6,537 nucleotides of DNA from DATADD01 sp036258675 (GTDB taxonomy: Bacteria; Actinomycetota; CADDZG01; WHSQ01): NCBI GenBank assembly GCA_036258675.1, contig DATADD010000125.1, positions 1 through 6,537 on the forward strand, given 5' to 3'. Positions 1 to 5,340 of the stretch are shown piece after piece. The position numbers and the translations under genes were made by a program. Every line of letters starts with the position of its first letter. Position 1 is the first letter of the stretch. Under the pieces are notes generated by a model. It made no database searches, had not been told where the DNA came from, and was given only the letters and a program-made list of their open reading frames with translations.

Positions 1-871
1 GCGCGGGCAGCCCCTCGGCGAGCCCGACGAGGCCCGCGACCGCCGGCCCGCCCTCGAGGGCCGCGACCACGCGCGCCGCGATCGCGGGCGAGGGCGGCTT
101 GGACACGACGAGCAGGACCCGGGTGTCGTCGTCGGCGCGCAGGGCCTCGATCGCGGCGCAGGTCATCGCGCCCCCGACCTCTTCGCTCAGGTCCCGGCCC
201 CCCACACCGATCGCGTGCGAGACGCCGGAGCCCCAGCGGTGGAGCAGCGTGGTGACCTCCTGAGCGCCGGTGCCTGCCGCGGAGACGACGCCGACCGGGC
301 CGCGCCGGACCGCGTTCGCGAACCCGAGCCCGACCCCGGAGAGGATCGCGGTCCCCGCGCCCGGGCCCATCACGAGCAATCCCTCCCTCGCGGCGCGCCG
401 CTTGAGCTCTACCTCGGCTTCGACGGGGACGTTGTCGCTGAACAGCAGTACGTGAAGCCCCAGCGACAGCGCCTTGTGGGCCTCGAGCGCGGCGTACTCG
501 CCCGGGACCGACACGATCGCGACGTTCGCACCGGGCAGACGAGCCGTCGCCTCGGGGAGGCTGCGGGGCCCCGCCGCGGCCGGCTCCGGCGCGCCCTGCG
601 CTCGCCGGTCGAGGACGTCCTCCGCCGCGCTCAGGGCGGCCGCGGCATGCTCCTCGCTGTCGGCTCGCACGGCGAGCACGAGGTCGTTCGCGCCCACCGC
701 GCCGGTCTCAGCGGGGTCGAACCCGTCGCGCGCCAGCGCCTCCCTGTTGGCGGGGGTGCCCATCAGGGCACTCGCGCCCTCGACGCCCGCGCTCGACCGC
801 ATCGCCCTCGTGGCCGCCATGAGCACGACGGAGTCGACGTAGGAGCTCGGGCGCACCCGGACGAGGTTCAC
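1..871 (-). CDS. fdrA: FdrA-family acyl-CoA synthetase-like protein (3' end missing, runs off the left edge)
   Basis: The minus strand is open from a GTG at 871-869 to the window edge: 290 codons, about half of the roughly 555 residues of E. coli FdrA. It resembles FdrA from memory along its whole length: YVDSVVLM (11-18), LMGTPAN (36-42), FSDNV (144-148), GLLVMGP (164-170), SAAGTGAQE (197-205), HAIGVGGRDLSEEVGG (219-234) and VSKPP (256-260). FdrA is a succinyl-CoA-synthetase-alpha-like protein with CoA-binding and ligase-type Rossmann domains. In E. coli it is tied to oxamate/carbamoyl transfer in anaerobic allantoin use; the substrate here is unknown. The GTG start is chosen because the first residues align with the family N-terminus and no in-frame start lies in the short gap upstream; no clear Shine-Dalgarno is present. 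The loop after MGP reads GAGT, where I recall DCGT in E. coli. The gene follows the XRE-cupin regulator by 25 nt and is probably co-transcribed with it. Confidence 0.88.
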   Translation of the reverse strand, partial: MNLVRVRPSSYVDSVVLMAATRAMRSSAGVEGASALMGTPANREALARDGFDPAETGAVGANDLVLAVRADSEEHAAAALSAAEDVLDRRAQGAPEPAAAGPRSLPEATARLPGANVAIVSVPGEYAALEAHKALSLGLHVLLFSDNVPVEAEVELKRRAAREGLLVMGPGAGTAILSGVGLGFANAVRRGPVGVVSAAGTGAQEVTTLLHRWGSGVSHAIGVGGRDLSEEVGGAMTCAAIEALRADDDTRVLLVVSKPPSPAIAARVVAALEGGPAVAGLVGLAEGLPA

Positions 872-896
872 CCCGGCCGCGCGCGCGGCGCGCGCG

Positions 897-1460
897 TCAA
901 GTCGATCGCAGGGCGAACCAGAGCGCCTGCGCCGGGCGCGTGCTCGCGTTCCACCAGCGGTGGGGGCGGTCGGTCCGGAAGTGGAGGGCGTCTCCCGGCC
1001 CCAGCGAGAACTCGTCCCCGTCCACCTCGAGATGGAGCGTCCCGGTGAGGACGAAGAGGAGCTCTTCCCCCGGATGCTCCATCGGGCGCGTGCCGCTGGT
1101 GGCCCCGGGCTCGACAACCGCCATGGCGCCGGCCATGAAGAAGCGCCCGTAGGGGCCGCTGATGCCGGACAGGTCGAGGCCGCTCTTGGACGTGTATACG
1201 CGTTTGCGATCGTCCGCGCGCACGAGGATGGCCTGGCGCGAGTCGTCCGTGGCCTCGTCGACGAAATAGGCGACGGAGCGGTTGAGCGCGGCCGCGATCT
1301 TCATCAGGGTCGCGATCGTGGGCACCATGCCGTTGCGTTCGATGCGGTGGATGGCGGCGGCCGAGATGCCCGCTCGCTCGGCCAGCTGCTGCAGGGAGAG
1401 GTTCTTCTGCCTGCGCAGCTGATGGATCTTGGGGCCGATCGACGCGATTACCTGTTCCAT
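897..1460 (-). CDS. XRE-family transcriptional regulator with C-terminal cupin domain
   Basis: This 187-aa protein has the full two-domain form of XRE-cupin regulators. Residues about 8-65 form an HTH_3 domain: LRRQKNLSLQQLAERAGIS leads into recognition-helix region AAIHRIERNGMVPTIATL. Residues about 108-185 form a small beta-barrel cupin. Its first motif is H129-x3-E133-x6-G140 (HPGEELLFVLTG). Its second is GPGDALHF followed by PHRWWN, with H167-x3-N171. Such proteins bind DNA as dimers and use the cupin pocket to sense a small ligand, often in amine, sulfur or carboxylate catabolism; the ligand here cannot be read. The ATG at 1460 is the only good start: upstream in frame there is none, and GGGAG sits very close before it. 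It is divergent from the FAD oxidoreductase gene and upstream of fdrA in the same direction, so it is the likely local regulator of both units, and possibly of itself. Confidence 0.93.
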   Translation of the reverse strand: MEQVIASIGPKIHQLRRQKNLSLQQLAERAGISAAAIHRIERNGMVPTIATLMKIAAALNRSVAYFVDEATDDSRQAILVRADDRKRVYTSKSGLDLSGISGPYGRFFMAGAMAVVEPGATSGTRPMEHPGEELLFVLTGTLHLEVDGDEFSLGPGDALHFRTDRPHRWWNASTRPAQALWFALRST

Positions 1461-1522
1461 GCTCCCGTGACCGTCATCGTCGCCGCCTCTTGTCGCGGCC
1501 GCGCGCTTGTCGGTAGATTGTG

Positions 1523-1551
1523 TTGGCGGTAAACGAGACGTATAGGATAGT
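1523..1551 (+). promoter_or_regulatory. Candidate plus-strand promoter for the FAD oxidoreductase unit
   Basis: TTGGCG (1523-1528) and GATAGT (1546-1551) are separated by 17 nt, the optimal sigma70-type spacing. The -10 keeps the two most conserved bases, A at its second position and T at its last. Transcription would start near 1558 and give a leader of about 45 nt to the ATG at 1604. Its -10 overlaps the -10 of the opposing candidate promoter, so the two units could compete or be repressed together. A weaker alternative pairing is TTGTGT (1518-1523) with TATAGG (1541-1546), also 17 nt apart. Confidence 0.4.
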
Positions 1552-1556
1552 AAACG
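1529..1556. repeat. Direct repeat GTAAACG x2, candidate operator
   Basis: GTAAACG occurs at 1529-1535 and again at 1550-1556. The 21-bp offset is two helical turns, placing both copies on the same DNA face. The first copy directly abuts the plus-strand -35, and the second overlaps the end of its -10. On the other strand they flank the -10 of the opposing promoter. This arrangement suits a regulator, the adjacent XRE-cupin protein being the obvious candidate. A 7-bp repeat could arise by chance, so the operator role is inference. Confidence 0.35.
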
Positions 1557-1573
1557 CCGGCCGGGGCATGCAA
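1544..1573 (-). promoter_or_regulatory. Candidate minus-strand promoter for the XRE-cupin/fdrA unit
   Basis: Read on the minus strand, TTGCAT (1573-1568) is followed after 18 nt by TATCCT (1549-1544). This gives the conserved TTG of the -35 and TAnnnT of the -10. Transcription would start near 1537, leaving a leader of roughly 77 nt before the regulator ATG. The match is by eye only, but this stretch is noticeably AT-richer than its surroundings. Confidence 0.4.
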
Positions 1574-1593
1574 TGGCGGGCTCGCGAGGGGAC

Positions 1594-1599
1594 GGGAGG
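1594..1599 (+). promoter_or_regulatory. Shine-Dalgarno site GGGAGG fixing the oxidoreductase start
   Basis: GGGAGG lies 4 nt before the ATG at 1604. It decides the start against the longer in-frame reading from a TTG at 1520, which has no such site and lies inside the promoter region. Confidence 0.75.
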
Positions 1600-1603
1600 C
1601 TCC

Positions 1604-2938
1604 ATGCGCATCGTTGTGATCGGCGGAGGTGCGGCCGGCATCGGCGCCGCCGGCGCCGCCAAGCAGACGAAGCCCGACGCCGAGATCGTCGTGTTCACGG
1701 AGTTCGAGGACGTCGGCTACAGCCCCTGCGGCATCCCCTACGTGCATGGGCGCGAGATCGACAGCTTCGACCGGCTGTTCCTGCAGCAGAAGCAGTTCTA
1801 TCGCGACGCCGGACTCGACATCCGCTACGAGAAGCGCGTCGTCGGCTTCGACGCGTCCGAGCGCAGCGTGACGCTCGACGACGGCGGGTCTCTTCGCTAC
1901 GACCGGCTCGTGGTCGCGACCGGATTCGAGTACGCCGACCCCGGGGTCCCGGGGTCCGACCTCGGCGGCCTCTACTACGTCAAGAACATCAGGAGGGCGA
2001 TGGAGTGGGACAAGGCCCTCGACCGCGCCAAGGTGGCCGTCGTGGTGGAGGCATCGCCCCTGGGACTCGAGATGGTCACCGCGTTCGCGCACCGGGGACT
2101 CGAGACGCACCTCGTCGATCCGCACCCCTGGGCCCTGGCCGAGGCCGCCGACCCCGACATCGCCCGCCCCGTCGAGGATTCGTGGGCGGAGATGGGCGTG
2201 AAGATGCACTTCAACACGCCGGTGGACGCGTTCGTCGGCGACGGCCGCGTGCGCGCGGTCCGCACGTCGGAGGGGGAGCTCCCGGCCGACGTGGTCGCCG
2301 TGTGCACGCCCAAGCGGCCCAACAACGAGATCGCCCGCGCCGCGGGGCTGCAGATCGGGTCCACGGGCGGCATCGTCGTCGACGAGCGCATGGCGACGTC
2401 GGTGGACGGGGTCTTCGCCGCGGGTGACTGTGTTGAGCTGCCTCACGCGGTGAGCAATGTGCCGATACAGGGGCTGTCGGGGAGCCACGCCTACGCCCAG
2501 GGCAAGGTCGCGGGGACCTGCGCCGCCGGCGGGGAGCGCGCCTACCAGCCCGTCTACGTCCCCTGGGGCATGGTCGCGGGCAAGTGGATGCTCGGCGGCG
2601 TCTCGTTCGGCGAGACCCTCGCCACGGCCCTCGGGATCCCCTACGCGATGGGCGTCGCCGAGGGGATCTCGCGCGCCCGCTACTACCCGGACATGAAGAA
2701 GGTGCGCGTCAAGCTCTTGTGCAAGCCGGGCAGTCTCGAGCTCATCGGGGCGCAGATGGTGGGGGGCGAGGGGATCAAGGAGCGAGCCGACTTCCTCGCG
2801 ATGGCGGTCAAGAAAGGCGTCACGATGCAAGACCTCGCGTTCATGGAGAACGTCTACTCGCCCGCGATCGGCGCCCTGAACGAGCCCATCGCTCTGGCCG
2901 CGCAGAACGGGCTCGCGACCCTCGCGAACCAAGGCTGA
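1604..2938 (+). CDS. FAD-dependent pyridine nucleotide-disulfide oxidoreductase, CoA-disulfide reductase/NADH oxidase type
   Basis: The 444-aa protein has the usual length of the single-cysteine CoA-disulfide reductase/NADH oxidase/NADH peroxidase group. The N-terminal FAD-binding loop is IGGGAAGIGAAG (6-17). The one redox-active cysteine is C42 in YSPCGIPY, where this group carries it. A central NAD domain starts near 144 and ends its second strand with an acidic residue (D172). The second FAD motif is VFAAGDC (270-276). The C-terminal dimerisation domain contains IGAQMVGGEGIKERAD. The NAD-domain loop is odd: VVEASPLGLE (147-156) has E149, A150 and S151 where relatives have three glycines, and CTPKRPN (234-240) replaces the more usual AIGxRPN. 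The protein should be a cytosolic flavoenzyme reducing a disulfide, a thiol-CoA species, oxygen or peroxide; which one, and whether it still uses NAD(P)H, is not clear. The next gene starts within its stop codon. Confidence 0.9.
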   Translation: MRIVVIGGGAAGIGAAGAAKQTKPDAEIVVFTEFEDVGYSPCGIPYVHGREIDSFDRLFLQQKQFYRDAGLDIRYEKRVVGFDASERSVTLDDGGSLRYDRLVVATGFEYADPGVPGSDLGGLYYVKNIRRAMEWDKALDRAKVAVVVEASPLGLEMVTAFAHRGLETHLVDPHPWALAEAADPDIARPVEDSWAEMGVKMHFNTPVDAFVGDGRVRAVRTSEGELPADVVAVCTPKRPNNEIARAAGLQIGSTGGIVVDERMATSVDGVFAAGDCVELPHAVSNVPIQGLSGSHAYAQGKVAGTCAAGGERAYQPVYVPWGMVAGKWMLGGVSFGETLATALGIPYAMGVAEGISRARYYPDMKKVRVKLLCKPGSLELIGAQMVGGEGIKERADFLAMAVKKGVTMQDLAFMENVYSPAIGALNEPIALAAQNGLATLANQG

Positions 2939-3186
2939 TGGGCTTCGGGCAGTGGTTGCGCCTCAACTCCGAGCATTTCCTCCTCGAGGCCGCACAGCGC
3001 GACATGGCGCGCCGGTACCTGCCGCCGGACCGGCAGCCGCGCGCGCCCGGCGGGGCCTTCTTCTGGCGACGCCTGTTCGTGCCTCTGTACCGGCGCGTGC
3101 CCTGGCGCCTGCGGGCCGCGATCATCCGCCTCATGCCCGGAAGCCATCGACGGACGTGGACCGCGTGGACAAGGAGGCCGCCTTAG
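2938..3186 (+). CDS. Small basic hypothetical protein (82 aa), translationally coupled
   Basis: The ATG at 2938-2940 shares its A with the TGA stop of the oxidoreductase (TGATG), an arrangement typical of translational coupling; a weak AAGG lies 3 nt upstream. Codons end almost always in G or C, as in the neighbours. The protein is rich in arginine and aromatic residues: an N-terminal amphipathic stretch (SEHFLLEAAQRDMARRY, 11-27), a proline-rich linker (29-38), then FFWRRLFVPLYRRVPWRLR (41-59) and IIRLMPGSHRRTW (62-74). There is no signal peptide or true membrane helix, although 41-66 could lie on a membrane or bind an acidic partner. I do not recognise a family with certainty. It could be an accessory factor of the flavoenzyme or an unrelated passenger, and a chance ORF cannot be fully excluded. 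Confidence 0.6.
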   Translation: MGFGQWLRLNSEHFLLEAAQRDMARRYLPPDRQPRAPGGAFFWRRLFVPLYRRVPWRLRAAIIRLMPGSHRRTWTAWTRRPP

Positions 3187-3230
3187 GGGGAGCGAGCGCA
3201 CGACCTCAACCCGGATCTCACCGACATCTC

Positions 3231-3236
3231 GGAGGA
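3231..3236 (+). promoter_or_regulatory. Shine-Dalgarno site GGAGGA of the DsrE-like gene
   Basis: GGAGGA sits 3 nt before the ATG at 3240 (the GGAGG core is 4 nt away). This fixes that start against a longer in-frame reading from 2952, whose extra residues overlap the small 82-aa gene and match nothing. The 53-nt gap before the gene (3187-3239) shows no convincing promoter. Confidence 0.75.
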
Positions 3237-3239
3237 GCG

Positions 3240-3728
3240 ATGCCAGAGAAGGTAGACGTACCAAAGGCGATGGAGGGCCAGTACCTCTACAACACCGAAG
3301 AGAAGGTCTTCGAGGACATCAAGGCCAAGGAGGGCGAGAAGGCCTTCGTGTTCATCCACACCGTCCCGTACGAGGGCTCGGTCGCGTTGGTCAACCTGCT
3401 CACCGCGACGCGCTTGAGAAGGAAGGGCTTCGACGTCAGCATCGTGCTGTACGGACCAGGCGTCCTGCTGGCGTCGGGGACGCGCGGGTATCCCGCCGTG
3501 GGCCAAGAGGCGTTCCCGGGACACCTCGCGATCAACAACCAGATCAAGACCCTGCTGTCGGAGGGGGCCAAGATCTACGCGTGCCGGTTCGCGATGGGCG
3601 CTCTCTACGGGTTCCGAGAGGACGACCTCATCGAGGGAGTGACGCCGTTCAACCCCCTCGACGTTCTCGACTCCGCCCTGACGGCGTGGCGGGCGGGCGC
3701 GTTCCAGCTCAACACCTGGACCGTCTAG
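3240..3728 (+). CDS. MSMEG_0572/Sll0783 family nitrogen starvation response protein (DsrE-like, NitB type)
   Basis: The 162-aa protein matches, from memory, the Sll0783/MSMEG_0572 family over its whole length: EGQYLYNTEEKVFED (12-26), HTVPYEGSVALVNLLTATRL (40-59), a DsrE-like strand-loop IVLYGPGVLLA (68-78), EAFPGH (90-95), KIYACRF (111-117), IEGVTPFNPLDVLD (131-144) and the terminal TWTV. It is a soluble DsrE/DsrF-fold protein with one cysteine, C115, in the ACRF motif; this is the only obvious candidate for persulfide- or thiol-type chemistry. The family belongs to the Nit1C nitrilase cluster. In Synechocystis the gene responds to nitrogen starvation and affects polyhydroxybutyrate accumulation, and in Pseudomonas the cluster is linked to cyanide assimilation. 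The biochemical function is not established. It is probably transcribed with the oxidoreductase and ends 12 nt before a strong hairpin. Confidence 0.93.
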   Translation: MPEKVDVPKAMEGQYLYNTEEKVFEDIKAKEGEKAFVFIHTVPYEGSVALVNLLTATRLRRKGFDVSIVLYGPGVLLASGTRGYPAVGQEAFPGHLAINNQIKTLLSEGAKIYACRFAMGALYGFREDDLIEGVTPFNPLDVLDSALTAWRAGAFQLNTWTV

Positions 3729-3740
3729 CGGGATAGAAGC

Positions 3741-3766
3741 GAGAAGGGCCTCCCGGGGCCCTTCTC
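3741..3766 (+). terminator. Strong hairpin after the DsrE-like gene, terminator or leader structure
   Basis: GAGAAGGGCC (3741-3750) pairs perfectly with GGCCCTTCTC (3757-3766) around the 6-nt loop TCCCGG. The hairpin begins 12 nt after the DsrE-like stop codon, as expected for a terminator, but no T-tract follows. It could be a T-less terminator, an mRNA 3'-end stabiliser, or, because it ends 6 nt before the GTG at 3773, a structure limiting access to the next gene's start. Only the perfect 10-bp pairing is directly seen. Confidence 0.5.
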
Positions 3767-3772
3767 CTCGAT

Positions 3773-4390
3773 GTGGCCGACGAGCGCGACCAGGTGATCC
3801 AGCGGTGGAGGACCGCAGAGGAGCGCCTCTACCCCGTGGTCATGGTGCGCCCGGACCTCTACGAGCGCTACATCAGCGTCGTGCGAGCGGTCGCCGACGA
3901 GCTTCGGTCCTATCCGACGCTCGACGCGCTGATCGAAGCGTTCGGCGACAGCGCGGAGATCACGGCGCGTGTGGTGCGCGCCGAGATCATCTCGACCGAG
4001 GGCATGGATCTCGGGCTCGTGGCGGGCGCCGCGTTCAGCCTGCGCTACCGCGAGGTCGCCGAGGAGGAGAGCAGGCGCGATGCGGTGCGCCGCATCCGCG
4101 ATGCGCGCGCCCGCGACGAGAGCTGGGCGATCGTCTACGAGACGCGGCCGGCAGCGCTCCCTCCCTACCGCCGGCTGGAGATGCGGCTCGCGGACGGCGT
4201 CGCGCTTCACGTCTTCGTCGAGGTCGATCCGGACACCGGAGCGCCCCTCTACGGGGTCGAGGTCGTGCAGCTCGACGCCCAGACGGCGGACTGGGTGACC
4301 GACGCCGCCCCCCTGATCGAGCGAGAGACGTTTCGCGACCCCGGCGCGTGGGAAGCGGCGATCGCCCGGCTCCGCGCGACGGGGGTCTGA
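3773..4390 (+). CDS. Hypothetical protein (205 aa) in the slot between the DsrE-like and amidohydrolase genes
   Basis: I do not recognise this family. The frame is well supported by GC-ending codons and a natural amino-acid mix. The N-terminal two-thirds looks helical: residues 4-46 with conserved-looking RPDLYERYISVVRAVADEL (26-44), then TLDALIEAF (49-57), ITARVVRAEII (63-73) and a charged helix EVAEEESRRDAVRRIRDARAR (94-114). The C-terminal part looks like a small antiparallel sheet: WAIVYET (118-124), RRLEMRLADGVALHVFVEVD (133-152) and PLYGVEVVQLD (158-168), then a terminal helix. It has no cysteine, signal peptide or membrane segment. The start is uncertain: GTG at 3773 gives the fullest protein but has no Shine-Dalgarno and follows a hairpin; GTG at 3794 and ATG at 3842 are alternatives. 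A stop at 3734-3736 rules out a start upstream of the hairpin. A role in the Nit1C-like pathway is suggested only by position. Confidence 0.75.
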   Translation: MADERDQVIQRWRTAEERLYPVVMVRPDLYERYISVVRAVADELRSYPTLDALIEAFGDSAEITARVVRAEIISTEGMDLGLVAGAAFSLRYREVAEEESRRDAVRRIRDARARDESWAIVYETRPAALPPYRRLEMRLADGVALHVFVEVDPDTGAPLYGVEVVQLDAQTADWVTDAAPLIERETFRDPGAWEAAIARLRATGV

Positions 4391-4405
4391 GGGCCGCCCC
4401 GGAGG

Positions 4406-4435
4406 TTGACAGCGCTTCGGGTGGCTGCGTACTTT
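4406..4435 (+). promoter_or_regulatory. Sigma70-like promoter for the amidohydrolase-radical SAM unit
   Basis: A perfect consensus -35 TTGACA (4406-4411) is followed after 18 nt by TACTTT (4430-4435), which keeps T, A and the final T of the -10. Transcription would begin around 4441-4443 and give a leader of roughly 37-40 nt before the ATG at 4480. A perfect TTGACA is conspicuous in DNA this GC-rich. The site implies that the amidohydrolase and radical SAM genes can be expressed independently of the upstream genes. Confidence 0.6.
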
Positions 4436-4466
4436 CCTAGATGTTTTTTGAGGAAAGTCACCGGCC

Positions 4467-4477
4467 GGGGGAGGGAG
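4467..4477 (+). promoter_or_regulatory. Shine-Dalgarno site (GGAGG core) fixing the amidohydrolase start
   Basis: A purine run with a GGAGG core at 4470-4474 lies 5 nt before the ATG at 4480. The in-frame ATG at 4441 has no such site and coincides with the predicted transcription start, so 4480 is preferred. Confidence 0.75.
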
Positions 4478-4479
4478 CG

Positions 4480-5340
4480 ATGCCCGAGGAGCGCGTCAAG
4501 GGCCGGGTGATCGACGGCCACAGCCACATCGGCGAGATGGCCGCATTCAAGTTCTACGACCTGCCGGAGCCGGTCAAGCCCACGGTCTACGAGTTCTCCG
4601 ACGCGCGCTCCTACCGAGACGACCACCTCGACAGGTACGGCGTGGAGCGCGGGCTCGTGCTGCCCAACTACGGCATCCCGGTGCAGGAGCAGCCCTTCTC
4701 GCTCAACGACCTCGTTCTCGAGTCGGTGTCCTCGGACGAGAGGATGCGAGGCGGGCTCTGGGTCTCCTTCCTTCCTCGTAACCGGGAGCACACGATGAAG
4801 GCGCTCGAGCACGCGGGCGAGACCGGGATCGTCGCGCTCAAGACGACGTTCCTGCTCGGCGGGAACCCCAACCCGGAAACGTGGGACGACGACACGCGCT
4901 CGATCGCCGAGGCATGCTTCGACGCGGCGGAGAGACACGATCTCACCTTCCACTTCCACACCAGCCCCGGCGGCGCGTCGGACATAAGCAACTTCATCCC
5001 GATGGTCGAGCGGTACTCCGAGCGCGTGAAGACCTACCTGGTCCACTTCGGCGGCGGCGTGAGCGGTCACATCAGGCTGGTGCACCGCTTCCTCGACTGG
5101 GTCGAGCAGGGCTACAAGGTGTACACGGACACGACGTGGTCGGTCGGATTCGGCACCCGCTGGCTGCTCACCGAGATAGAGAGGCGGGGCGTGGGCGAGG
5201 ACCGGGTGATATTCGCCTCCGACGAGCCGTGGAGCGACTTCTGGGGCGAGTACTGGAAGATCAACGGCGCGCCGGTGGCGCAGGAGCTCAAGGATCGCAT
5301 CTTCTTCCGCAACTTCGAAGAGCTCTATGGCAACCGCTGA
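4480..5340 (+). CDS. Amidohydrolase family protein (amidohydrolase_2 type, metal-dependent TIM barrel)
   Basis: The 286-aa protein has the expected metal-site pattern of the amidohydrolase_2 superfamily. The HxH motif follows strand 1 (DGHSHIG, H14 and H16). Further candidate ligands are H158 and/or H160 in FHFHTSPGG, H189 in YLVHFGGG and the late-strand aspartate D248 in FASDEPWSDF. K121 in VALKTTF sits where relatives often have a conserved lysine, but no carboxylated-lysine role can be claimed. The family includes hydrolases, decarboxylases (ACMSD, gamma-resorcylate) and lactonases acting on small carboxylates or amides, so the substrate stays open. There is no signal peptide; a cytosolic enzyme is expected. 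It has its own promoter upstream, and its last 14 nt overlap the start of the radical SAM gene, so the two are probably made together. In typical Nit1C clusters a nitrilase lies just before the radical SAM gene; here this enzyme does. Confidence 0.88.
   Translation: MPEERVKGRVIDGHSHIGEMAAFKFYDLPEPVKPTVYEFSDARSYRDDHLDRYGVERGLVLPNYGIPVQEQPFSLNDLVLESVSSDERMRGGLWVSFLPRNREHTMKALEHAGETGIVALKTTFLLGGNPNPETWDDDTRSIAEACFDAAERHDLTFHFHTSPGGASDISNFIPMVERYSERVKTYLVHFGGGVSGHIRLVHRFLDWVEQGYKVYTDTTWSVGFGTRWLLTEIERRGVGEDRVIFASDEPWSDFWGEYWKINGAPVAQELKDRIFFRNFEELYGNR

Noticed and set aside
877..895. A CG-alternating, self-complementary tract between the regulator and fdrA
   Set aside because: Runs of this kind are expected in DNA of this composition; it could fold or form Z-DNA, but nothing specific supports a function.
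215..1048. A 277-aa plus-strand open frame across fdrA and the regulator
   Set aside because: It is antisense to two genes with strong family matches and is dominated by Arg, Gly, Ala and Pro without any recognisable motif.
1520..1603. A 28-residue N-terminal extension of the oxidoreductase
   Set aside because: It would start inside the divergent promoter region without a ribosome binding site, while the ATG at 1604 has GGGAGG upstream and begins directly with the FAD-binding strand.
1448..2932. A 494-aa open frame on the minus strand, antisense to the oxidoreductase
   Set aside because: It is a GC-rich shadow: all recognisable motifs (FAD loops, redox cysteine, dimerisation domain) are in the plus frame, and the antisense product has the Arg/His/Asp/Gly/Val-rich composition typical of complementary-strand artefacts.
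2952..3239. A long N-terminal extension of the DsrE-like protein
   Set aside because: The extra residues are the off-frame reading of the 82-aa gene; family length and the GGAGGA site place the start at 3240.
4441..4479. A 13-residue N-terminal extension of the amidohydrolase
   Set aside because: The ATG at 4441 coincides with the predicted transcription start and has no Shine-Dalgarno; the ATG at 4480 has a good one.
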